Of a DNA stretch of 64,000 nucleotides, positions 55,254-63,189 are shown one piece after another. The position numbers and the translations under genes were made by a program. The notes under the pieces are model-generated. The model was not told the DNA's origin. It did not search any database and worked only from the letters and a program-made list of their open reading frames with translations. Position 1 is the first letter of the stretch; every line of letters starts with the position of its first letter. This DNA is from Prado023 sp963747335 (GTDB lineage: Bacteria > Actinomycetota > Actinomycetes > S36-B12 > CAIYMF01), in assembly GCA_963747335.1 (NCBI GenBank), contig CAVVEV010000003.1, forward strand, positions 1 to 64,000, in the 5' to 3' direction.

Positions 55254-57533
55254 ATGACGGGTACGGCACGCGTGGTGCACCTGCGCCGCGGCGGGACCAG
55301 CGTCGTGCTTCGCTGCGACTCCGACCAGCTGCCCTGCGTCCTGCACTGGGGCCCTGATCTGGGGGAGCTGTCGCCCTCGGAGCTGGACCAGGTCCTCGTC
55401 GCCCTCGCGATGCCCTACCTGGACAGCCCCCTGTCCGCGCTGGAGTCCGTGGCCGTGCTGCCGCAGCATTCCGCGGGCTGGTTGGGCAAGCCGGGTCTGA
55501 TGGGCAGCCGGGACGGTCAGGCCTGGTCGGTGGCGTTCGACGAGGTGATCCACGAGGTCCATGAGGCCGGGGACCCTGGCTGGTCGGACGGTCCCGGGGG
55601 AGCCGTTCGGATCCTTTCGGTGGGTGCCGATCCTGACTGCGCCCTTCAGGTGCGCGTCGAGCTGCAGGTGCTGGCCGGAGGCCTTGTCCGGGTGCGCGCC
55701 TCGGTGCGCAACCAGGGTTCCGAGGCCTACGAGGTCCGCCACCTGGAGCCAGCCCTCCCCGTCCCGGTCGAAGCCGGCGAGCTGCTGGACATGACCGGGC
55801 GGCACAGCCGCGAGCGCACCCCGCAGCGCCGGCCGTTCGACCTCGGGCACTGGGTGCGCGAGTCCTGGGGTGGGCGGCCCGGGCACGACTCGGCGACACT
55901 GCTGTGCGCAGGACAGCCCGGTTTCGGGTTCCGCGAGGGTCGGGTCTGGGGCGTGCACCTCGCGTACAGCGGCAACCAGGTGGTCTCCGCCGAGCACTCG
56001 CCCACCGGCTGGCGGCTGCTTCGCGGTGGTGAGCTGCTCCTGCCCGGCGAGGTCCGGCTGGGCTCCGGCGAGGAGTACTCCTCGCCCTGGCTGCTCGGCT
56101 CCTGGGGCGAGGGCCTCGACGACCTGTCCGACCGGTTCCACCAGGCCCTGCGCGCCCGTCCGACGCACCCGTCCCAGCCCCGGCCGGTCCTGCTCAACGT
56201 GTGGGAGGCGGTCTACTTCGCCCACGATCCCGACAAGCTGGTGGCCCTGGCCGAGGCTGCTGCGGAGGTGGGCATCGAGCGCTTCGTGCTCGACGATGGG
56301 TGGTTCCTGGGCCGGCGCCACGACTGGGCCGGCCTGGGGGACTGGTACGTCGACGAGACGGTCTGGCCCGGCGGCCTGCACCGGCTGGTCGACCGGGTGC
56401 ACGACCTCGGCATGGAGTTCGGTCTCTGGTTCGAGCCGGAGATGGTCAACCTCGACTCCAACCTGGCCCGCGAGCACCCCGACTGGCTGCTGGGGACCGA
56501 GCACGGCCCCGGGCCGGACTCGCGCCACCAGCACGTCCTCGACCTCGCCAACGCGGACGCCTACGCCCATGTGCTGGACCGGATGTCGAGCCTGATCGAC
56601 GAGTACCGGATCGCCTACGTCAAGTGGGACCACAACCGCCCCCTTGTGGACGCCGGGCACGGTCCGCAGGGCACCCCGGGGGTCCACACGCAGACCGAGG
56701 CGACCTACCGGCTCATGGCCGAGCTCAAGGCCCGGCACCCGGGGCTGGAGATCGAGTCGTGTGCCGCCGGAGGGGCCCGGCTGGACCTGGGCATCATGGA
56801 GCACGCCGACCGGGTGTGGGTGTCGGACTGCATCGATGCCCATGAGCGCCAGCGCATGGTGCGCTGGACCGGCCTGACCCTGCCCCCGGAGCTGATGGGC
56901 ACGCATGTGGGGTCCGGCGCGGACCACACCACGCAGCGCGTGCACGACCTTTCCTTCCGGGCCGGGACGGCCCTGTGGGGCCACATGGGTGTGGAGTGGG
57001 ACCTGACCGCAGCCCCGCCGGCGCAGCGGGCGGCGCTTGCCCAGTGGATCGCGCTGCACAAGCGGTTGCGCCCCTTCCTGCACACCGGCCGGGTCGTCCA
57101 CGCGGACCTGGCCAACCCCGCGCTGCTGCTCGACGGCGTCGTCGCCCAGGACAAGTCCCAGGCGCTCTACAAGCTGGTCGCCGTGGAGCACACCCTCACC
57201 TGGCCGCCCGGTCGGGTCACCCTCCCCGGACTGGATCCGGACCGGACCTATCGCGTCGCCGCCCTGACTCCCGGGAACGCCGACCGGCTGCTGGGCTCCC
57301 CGCCCGCCGGGGCCGCGGCGTCGCTGCCCGGTCCCCTCGAGCTGGCACCGCGCGACCACCGCCCGGGCTGGGTGCGCTCGGATCTCACCCTGCCCGGCCG
57401 GGTCCTGGCCGAGGTCGGGATCCAGGCACCCCTGATCGGGGTCGACCAACTCGTGCTCATCCATGTGGATCAGGTCCCGGTGGACGGGGCAGACGGACCA
57501 GCGCGGGCCGTGCCGGACGTCGAGGAGGAGTGA
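55254..57533 (+). CDS. Alpha-galactosidase, GH36 family
   Basis: A 759-residue cytoplasmic glycosidase without signal peptide. It hydrolyses terminal alpha-galactosyl bonds. The N-terminal beta-sandwich is followed by the barrel (from about residue 305, VLLNVWEAVYF). The nucleophile aspartate is in YVKWDHNRPL and the acid/base aspartate in VWVSDCIDAHERQ. ESCAAGGARLDLG and GLWFEPEMVN are family motifs. It follows the importer genes and overlaps galactokinase by one base, so imported galactosides are split in the cell and galactose phosphorylated. Confidence 0.93.
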   Translation: MTGTARVVHLRRGGTSVVLRCDSDQLPCVLHWGPDLGELSPSELDQVLVALAMPYLDSPLSALESVAVLPQHSAGWLGKPGLMGSRDGQAWSVAFDEVIHEVHEAGDPGWSDGPGGAVRILSVGADPDCALQVRVELQVLAGGLVRVRASVRNQGSEAYEVRHLEPALPVPVEAGELLDMTGRHSRERTPQRRPFDLGHWVRESWGGRPGHDSATLLCAGQPGFGFREGRVWGVHLAYSGNQVVSAEHSPTGWRLLRGGELLLPGEVRLGSGEEYSSPWLLGSWGEGLDDLSDRFHQALRARPTHPSQPRPVLLNVWEAVYFAHDPDKLVALAEAAAEVGIERFVLDDGWFLGRRHDWAGLGDWYVDETVWPGGLHRLVDRVHDLGMEFGLWFEPEMVNLDSNLAREHPDWLLGTEHGPGPDSRHQHVLDLANADAYAHVLDRMSSLIDEYRIAYVKWDHNRPLVDAGHGPQGTPGVHTQTEATYRLMAELKARHPGLEIESCAAGGARLDLGIMEHADRVWVSDCIDAHERQRMVRWTGLTLPPELMGTHVGSGADHTTQRVHDLSFRAGTALWGHMGVEWDLTAAPPAQRAALAQWIALHKRLRPFLHTGRVVHADLANPALLLDGVVAQDKSQALYKLVAVEHTLTWPPGRVTLPGLDPDRTYRVAALTPGNADRLLGSPPAGAAASLPGPLELAPRDHRPGWVRSDLTLPGRVLAEVGIQAPLIGVDQLVLIHVDQVPVDGADGPARAVPDVEEE

Positions 57534-58729
57534 TGACAGCACCCAGTCCAGCGTGGACCGACGCGGAGGGGGCCGACCGGGCCACCGCGCTGTTCCGGGC
57601 CGTGTTCGGGGCGGACCCGGACGGGGTGTGGGCGGCGCCGGGCCGGGTGAACCTCATCGGGGAGCACGTCGACTACAACGGTGGGCTGTGCCTGCCCATG
57701 GCCCTGCCGCACCGCACCTTCGCCGCCGTCCGTCGCCGCGATGACCAGGTCGTTCGCCTGGTGTCCTCCCTGGCACCCGACGACGTCTGGACGGGGCACC
57801 TGGCCGGGATCGCGCCCGGGCTGGTCAGCTCCTGGGTGGCCTACGCCGGGGGCCCCGCATGGTCCCTGACCCAGGACGGCCACGCCCTCGGTGGGTTCGA
57901 CGCTGCCATCGACTCCTGCGTGCCGCTCGGTGCCGGGCTCTCGTCCTCGGCGGCCATCGAGTGCGCGGTCGCCCTGGCCCTCGATGAGCTCTTCGGCCTG
58001 GGCCTGGCGGACTCGGGCGACGCCGGACGGGCACAGCTGGCCGCGATCTGTGTGCGGGCCGAGAACGAGGTTGCCGGCGCTCCCACCGGCGGCATGGACC
58101 AGGCGGCCTCGCTGCGCGCCACGGCCGGGCATGCCCTGTTGCTGGACACCCTCGACCACAGCGTCGCTCAGGTGCCCTTCCACCTGGCCGAGGCCGGCCT
58201 CGAGTTGCTGGTCATCGACACGAGGGCAGAGCACGCCCTGGTCGATGGCCAGTACGCGGCCCGACGCGCCGCATGTCACGCCGCCGCAGAGCGGCTGGGG
58301 GTGGGCACCCTGCGGGAGATCACCGACCTCGACGCCGCCCTGGCTGCGCTTCCGGACCCCGTCGAGGCGATGCGGGTGCGTCACGTCGTCACCGAGATCG
58401 CCCGCGTCGAGGCGTTCGCCGATCTCGTGCGCGACGACCGGGTCCGGGATGTGGGCCCCCTGATGGACGCGTCGCACGCGTCCCTGCGGGTCGACTACGA
58501 GGTCAGCTGTGCCGAGTTGGATGTTGCGGTCGCGGCGGCCCGGGCAGCCGGTGCACTGGGAGCGCGGATGACCGGTGGTGGCTTCGGTGGATCGGCCATC
58601 GCCCTGATCGAGGCCGATGCCGCCACTGCTGTGGCCGCTGCCGTCACGCAGGCCTTCCGTGACCGGGGCTGGCGCGGGCCCGGCTTCCTCATCGCCGTGC
58701 CCGGCTCGGCCGGCAGGCGGGTGCAGTGA
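57533..58729 (+). CDS. galK: Galactokinase
   Basis: A 398-residue GHMP kinase that makes galactose-1-phosphate from galactose and ATP. The galactokinase signature is GRVNLIGEHVDYNGG (about 36-50), the ATP loop PLGAGLSSSAAIE (about 129-141) and the C-terminal motif MTGGGFGGSAIAL. It is in the expected place after alpha-galactosidase, and its ATG overlaps that stop. galT and galE are not present in the window. Confidence 0.94.
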   Translation: MTAPSPAWTDAEGADRATALFRAVFGADPDGVWAAPGRVNLIGEHVDYNGGLCLPMALPHRTFAAVRRRDDQVVRLVSSLAPDDVWTGHLAGIAPGLVSSWVAYAGGPAWSLTQDGHALGGFDAAIDSCVPLGAGLSSSAAIECAVALALDELFGLGLADSGDAGRAQLAAICVRAENEVAGAPTGGMDQAASLRATAGHALLLDTLDHSVAQVPFHLAEAGLELLVIDTRAEHALVDGQYAARRAACHAAAERLGVGTLREITDLDAALAALPDPVEAMRVRHVVTEIARVEAFADLVRDDRVRDVGPLMDASHASLRVDYEVSCAELDVAVAAARAAGALGARMTGGGFGGSAIALIEADAATAVAAAVTQAFRDRGWRGPGFLIAVPGSAGRRVQ

Positions 58730-58794
58730 TGCCTTCTCCCGACACGATCGACCGTCCCCACAACCTCGGGGCCATGCTCCGTGAGCCCGGCTGA
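58729..58794 (+). CDS. Possible 21-codon ORF between galK and the 513-residue gene
   Basis: The ATG overlaps the galK stop (ATGA) and a short frame of 21 codons (MPSPDTIDRPHNL...) ends 24 bases before the next start. It may be a translation-coupling ORF or chance. No homology can be claimed. Confidence 0.25.
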   Translation: MPSPDTIDRPHNLGAMLREPG

Positions 58795-58818
58795 ACCGAA
58801 CCAGGAACAGGAGATCCC

Positions 58819-60360
58819 ATGGACCCGAAGCGCTTCTCCCTGTACGGCAACACCATCACCGCGGACCAGGACCGCAAGGCGCTGGCGTGGCAGAAGATGT
58901 TCGTCGACAAGTTCAACTACGACCCCAATGAGGTCTACGAGCTCAGTGTCCACGACAACCCCCACCTCGGCGACGTGCTCGGGATCCGCGACATCCGTCG
59001 CGACACCGAGGGCGATCCCATCGACCCCGAGACCGGCATCGTGATCTCGACGATCCGGATGGGCTTCGGGCACTACCGGATCGCGATGGCCGGGGCCTCG
59101 GCCGCCCGGGCGATGGGCCGTACGCCCTACTGGCTGGACCTGTTGGCGATCCCCGGCATCACGCAGGACGCGATCAACTGGTGGAACACCAACTACAGCA
59201 AGTACTCACGTGTCTCCCAGCGCAGTGCGGCGTTCGACAAGTACGTCTGGGAGTCGGTCACCTCCGGGGACAGGACGCTGCCGGGTCTGAACTGGCTGCT
59301 CAACAACCAGGCGATGGGCTGGCCATGGCGGTTCCTCAAGGCGAACGCGCGGGACTACCGCAAGAGCGAGCTGTTCGCCAACCTGCACCATGCCCTGCCC
59401 CAGGACATGCCGATCCTCACGGCGCACATGTGGAACTGCATGGGGGCCGTCGCCGGCGGGATGACCAATGTCGTGGACATGATGTTCGACAACTGGCCGA
59501 TGGCCTTCCAGCTGACCGAGGGCGCGACCCACGCCGTGCAGTCACCGTCGGGGTACTACGGGTTCCGGATCATGAACCAGTTCGACGAGGACGACAAGAT
59601 CCTCAACCCCACTCCCGCCGACGCGATCCAGTATGTGGGGCATCACGTCGACCACGAGCTGGTCGAGAACATTGAGGTCGACTGCGAGGCGCGCCTGACG
59701 CGCATGCGCAACGGCGAGCCCCGCCGGTTCATCCTCACTATGGGGGGTGCGGGTGCCCAGCGGGAGCTGTTCAAGGCGATCATCGACCACTGCCGGCCGA
59801 TGATCGAGCGCGACGAGCTGACCCTGTTCGTCAACCTCGGTGACCACGCCGACAACTGGGACTGGCTCAAGGCCGAGCTCGGCCCCGCCGCCGCGTCGGT
59901 GAAGACCCACCGCACGTGGGACGACGCCAAGGGCTTCGCCGATGAGATCCGCGACGGCCAGGCGCACGGGCTGCACGTGTTCCTGTTCGACAACACGTTC
60001 CATGGCGTGTACGCGACCAACTACCTGATGCGGGTCAGCGACGTGCTGATCACCAAGCCCTCGGAACTGGCGTTCTACCCGATCCCGAAGATCTTCAACG
60101 CCCGTGTCGGCGCCCACGAGGCATGGGGAGCGATCCGCAGCGCCGAGCTCGGCGACGGCACGATCGAGACCCGCACCATCCCGCGGACGCTGCAGGCGAT
60201 CGACCTGATCGCCGGCGAGAACGACCTGCTCGAGATGTTCTGCGACTGCATCGTCAAGAACAAGCGGATCGGGATCTACGACGGGGCCTACAAGTGCGTG
60301 GCCCTGGCGACCAGCACCACGTGGGAGCGCAGGCTCGACGGCACGGTCGACCGCGGCTGA
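58819..60360 (+). CDS. Unrecognised GT-B-like protein in galactoside operon
   Basis: A 513-residue soluble protein after an AGGAGA site. I do not recognise a characterised family. Two features suggest a GT-B glycosyltransferase-like fold. Near residue 75 is MGFGHYRIAMAGASAARAMG, a glycine/His loop as in MurG or MGDG-synthase N-domains. After about residue 300 FILTMGGAGAQRELFKAII and DVLITKPSELAFYPIPK resemble the donor-binding half. The protein is rich in Trp and Asn (NWWNTNYSKYSRVSQR). Its place after alpha-galactosidase and galactokinase suggests work on a galactose-containing compound, as glycosyltransferase or as a phosphorylase-like enzyme. It converges on glpD, with three bases between stops. 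Confidence 0.7.
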   Translation: MDPKRFSLYGNTITADQDRKALAWQKMFVDKFNYDPNEVYELSVHDNPHLGDVLGIRDIRRDTEGDPIDPETGIVISTIRMGFGHYRIAMAGASAARAMGRTPYWLDLLAIPGITQDAINWWNTNYSKYSRVSQRSAAFDKYVWESVTSGDRTLPGLNWLLNNQAMGWPWRFLKANARDYRKSELFANLHHALPQDMPILTAHMWNCMGAVAGGMTNVVDMMFDNWPMAFQLTEGATHAVQSPSGYYGFRIMNQFDEDDKILNPTPADAIQYVGHHVDHELVENIEVDCEARLTRMRNGEPRRFILTMGGAGAQRELFKAIIDHCRPMIERDELTLFVNLGDHADNWDWLKAELGPAAASVKTHRTWDDAKGFADEIRDGQAHGLHVFLFDNTFHGVYATNYLMRVSDVLITKPSELAFYPIPKIFNARVGAHEAWGAIRSAELGDGTIETRTIPRTLQAIDLIAGENDLLEMFCDCIVKNKRIGIYDGAYKCVALATSTTWERRLDGTVDRG

Positions 60361-60363
60361 GCC

Positions 60364-62106
60364 TCAGGGGGCCGAGGCCGCGACGGGCTGCAGCGGGGCG
60401 ACGTCGGGGGTGCGCAGGCGCACAGTCTCCGCGCTGGCGTCGTCCGGCTCGCGCTCGGCGGCCTCCTCCGCACGGGCCCGCTCGGTGTAGCTCTCGATCT
60501 CCGCGGCCATGCGTTGCTCGTCCCAGCCGAGGATCTCGCCGGTGAGGGCGGCGATCTCGGGCAGTGCGGCCAGGCCGCGGTCGCGCATCTCGTAGTTCAG
60601 GCGGGTCCGGTGCAGCATCACGTCCTCGAGGTGCAGGGCGCCCTCGTGGGTGGCGGCGTAGGCGATCTCGGCCCGCAGGTAGGCCGGCGCATGCTCGAGC
60701 GGGCGGGCCAGGTCCGGCCGGGCTGCGATCGAGTCCACGAGGTCACCGAGCAGGGAGCCGTAGCGGTGCAGGAGGTGGTCGACCATCTGACCGCTCCACC
60801 CGTACGTGCGCGCCACCACCGTGGCCCGTCGGCCGAGGGCCTCGAGGCCGACCGCGCCCACGAGCGGGATCCGCTCGGTGATCGAGGGCAGATCCTTGGC
60901 CCGGTCGCCGAGCGCGAAGTCGACCGCGTCGGTGGCCATCACCCGGTAGGTGGTGAGCTTGCCGCCCGCGATCACCGTGAGGCCCGGGATGGGCGAGGCG
61001 GTGGTGTGCTCCCGTGAGATCTTGGCCGACGACGTGCCGGCCTTCGTCCCGGGCTGCAGCAGCGGACGCAGGCCGGCCCACGTGCCGATGATGTCCTCGC
61101 GGGTCAGTGGCCGGGCGAGGACGGTGTTCGCGTGCTCGAGGAGGTACTCGATGTCCGCTGAGGTCGCCACGGGGTGCTGGAGCTCCTGGGTCCACGGCGT
61201 GTCGGTGGTCCCGATCAGCCAGTACCTCGACCACGGGATGATGAACAGCACGGACTTCTCGGTCTGCAGGATGAGGCCGACCTCCCCGCGGATGCGATCG
61301 CGGGGCACGACGATGTGCACGCCCTTGGAGGCGAGCACGCGCAAGCCGCCTTCTGTGCCGGACAGGGACTCGGTCTCCTCGGTCCAGACGCCGGTCGAGT
61401 TGATCACCGCCCGGGCCTGGATCTGCTGCTCACGACCGGTCTCGAGGTCCACGACGACCGCGCCGTCGACGGCTCCGGCCGCGTTCTTCGTGAGCTCCAC
61501 GACCTGGGTGCGTGAGGCGGCGAGCGCGCCGTAGGACGCTGCCGTGCGGACCAGGGTGAGGACCAGCCGGGCATCGTCGACGGAGGCGTCCCAGTACTGC
61601 AGGGCTCCGACGGCCGCATCGTGGCGCAGGTCGGGGAACTTGCGGAGCATGCCCGTGCGGGACAGGTGCCGGTGGAAGGGCAGTGCCCGCCGCCGGCCGG
61701 AGGCGGTCGCCAGCGTGTCGTAGAGGGCGACACCCGCCCCGACATAGGCGCGCTCCCAGACCCGGTGCTCCAGGGGATAGAGGAACGCAACGGGCTTGAC
61801 CAGGTGCGGTGCGAGCCGGTTGATCAGCAGGTCGCGCTCCGTGAGCGCCTCATGGACGAGATGGAAGTCCAGCATCTGCAGGTAGCGAAGCCCACCGTGC
61901 ACCAGCTTCGAGGATCGGCTCGACGTCCCGCTCGACCAGTCCTGGGCCTCCACGATGCCGACGCGCAGACCCCGCGTGGCAGCCTCCAGCGCCACGCCGG
62001 CCCCAGTCACCCCGCCTCCGACGACGAGGATGTCGAGCCCGTTCTCGTCGCTCATCTCGGCCAGGGCCTCGGTGCGTGACGCAGGGGTCATGATGGCCGT
62101 CAACAT
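60364..62106 (-). CDS. glpD: Aerobic glycerol-3-phosphate dehydrogenase
   Basis: A 580-residue FAD enzyme that oxidises glycerol-3-phosphate to dihydroxyacetone phosphate at the membrane. The FAD loop is ILVVGGGVTGAGVALEAATR, followed by SSGTSSRSSKLVHGGLRYL. WLIGTTDTPW and AGGKLTTYRVMA are typical, and the C-terminal helical domain is complete. The start at 62106 has AAGGAG at good distance. A palindrome close to that of the sugar operon lies 67-80 bases upstream. No glpK or glpF is nearby. Confidence 0.94.
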   Translation of the reverse strand: MLTAIMTPASRTEALAEMSDENGLDILVVGGGVTGAGVALEAATRGLRVGIVEAQDWSSGTSSRSSKLVHGGLRYLQMLDFHLVHEALTERDLLINRLAPHLVKPVAFLYPLEHRVWERAYVGAGVALYDTLATASGRRRALPFHRHLSRTGMLRKFPDLRHDAAVGALQYWDASVDDARLVLTLVRTAASYGALAASRTQVVELTKNAAGAVDGAVVVDLETGREQQIQARAVINSTGVWTEETESLSGTEGGLRVLASKGVHIVVPRDRIRGEVGLILQTEKSVLFIIPWSRYWLIGTTDTPWTQELQHPVATSADIEYLLEHANTVLARPLTREDIIGTWAGLRPLLQPGTKAGTSSAKISREHTTASPIPGLTVIAGGKLTTYRVMATDAVDFALGDRAKDLPSITERIPLVGAVGLEALGRRATVVARTYGWSGQMVDHLLHRYGSLLGDLVDSIAARPDLARPLEHAPAYLRAEIAYAATHEGALHLEDVMLHRTRLNYEMRDRGLAALPEIAALTGEILGWDEQRMAAEIESYTERARAEEAAEREPDDASAETVRLRTPDVAPLQPVAASAP

Positions 62107-62172
62107 GGTGGGGCTCCTTGCCTCGGTGACATGTCCATCATCGACCGCTTCTGCTCACATGTGCCACATTGA

Positions 62173-62186
62173 TGCACGAACGTGCA
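62173..62186. promoter_or_regulatory. Palindromic operator upstream of glpD
   Basis: Perfect TGCACG-AA-CGTGCA, sharing the TGCAC...GTGCA frame and 14-bp length with the palindrome at 50665-50678. An 8-bp palindrome, CACATGTG, lies nearby at 62156-62163. Likely the binding site of a SorC/DeoR-type regulator. Confidence 0.5.
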
Positions 62187-62263
62187 GGATCGGAGGTGGG
62201 ACGTGATCGAACGTGAGGGGTCAGCCGTCACCGTGGACTACCTGGGCACGAGAAGATGGATTG

Positions 62264-62298
62264 CGTGGCCGCGTGGCCACGTGGCCGCGTGGCCACGC
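62264..62298. repeat. 16-bp tandem duplication forming a hairpin after the AraC gene
   Basis: CGTGGCCGCGTGGCCA occurs twice in tandem (62264-62279 and 62280-62295). Within it GCGTGGCCAC / GTGGCCACGC form a 10-bp stem with an 8-base loop. It lies 29 bases beyond the AraC stop and may end that transcript. The rest of 62107-62326 holds only the glpD operator region. Confidence 0.45.
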
Positions 62299-62326
62299 AG
62301 ATCGACGGTCTCCCGCCGTCGGAGGC

Positions 62327-63118
62327 TCAGTGCATCGCCTTGCGGTACGCGGCCGGCGGCAGGCCGACATCGCGCACGAACCGCTCGTAGAACCGGCTCG
62401 TCGACCCGAATCCGGCACGCAGTGCGATCTCACTCGTGGTCGCATCGGTCGAGATGAGCAGCCGTTGTGCCTCGGCGACGCGGCACTGCGCGAGGTACTC
62501 GCCGATGGTGACCCCCATCCCGCGGCGGAACACAGCGGCTGCGGTGCTCGGGTGCAGGTGCACGGCGGCGGCCACATCGGCCACGGCCAGCGACTCCCGG
62601 AAGTGTGTCGAGATGTGGGACGCCATCGAGGTGGCCGCGTCGTGGGCGCGCGCCGGAGCGCTCGCGTTGCCGATGCTGGCAGCGCGCAGCAGCCACGCGT
62701 GGGCCTCGAGGCGGACGCAGTGGGTGAGTGCGGGGGAGGCGCCGATGTCGCGCTGCCAGGAGTGCATCGACACCTCGAGCGCCGGTGGGGCCCCGAAGGT
62801 GCAGAGCCCGCCGCGCAGGATGCTGCCCGTGAAAGCAGCGGGAAGTGACCAGGCGAGTGCGTCGACCAGCGGCACGGTCAACCAGGCCACGGCAACGCCG
62901 GGCTCGTGGTCGGCCACGCGATGCGGGAGCCCGGCCCAGAACACTGCGCACGATCGGTCGGACAGGGCGTAGCGCCCGCCCGCGTGCTCGAGGACAGCGG
63001 AGCCGCCGAGGGGGAGGACGAGCTCGACGTCGTCGTGGCGATGGGCCCGCGCCATCGCGGGCACGAGCGAGAGCCCACAGGCGAGGCCGAAGACCTCATG
63101 GAGCAGTGCCGTGGTCAT
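62327..63118 (-). CDS. AraC-family transcriptional regulator
   Basis: A 263-residue regulator. The N-terminal ~130 residues form a cupin-like sensor (AHRHDDVELVLPLGGSAVL). The C-terminal AraC DNA-binding domain has two helix-turn-helices, LAVADVAAAVHLHPSTAAAV and SEIALRAGFGSTSRFYERF, the latter being the family hallmark. It is divergent from the PhyH-type dioxygenase gene with a 71-bp gap and probably controls it. Confidence 0.9.
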   Translation of the reverse strand: MTTALLHEVFGLACGLSLVPAMARAHRHDDVELVLPLGGSAVLEHAGGRYALSDRSCAVFWAGLPHRVADHEPGVAVAWLTVPLVDALAWSLPAAFTGSILRGGLCTFGAPPALEVSMHSWQRDIGASPALTHCVRLEAHAWLLRAASIGNASAPARAHDAATSMASHISTHFRESLAVADVAAAVHLHPSTAAAVFRRGMGVTIGEYLAQCRVAEAQRLLISTDATTSEIALRAGFGSTSRFYERFVRDVGLPPAAYRKAMH

Positions 63119-63189
63119 GCGAGGATCCGGGAAGGATCGACCATCATGGGAGAAGCATGCCCGGATACGATCCCTCTAGCCTCCTGGAC

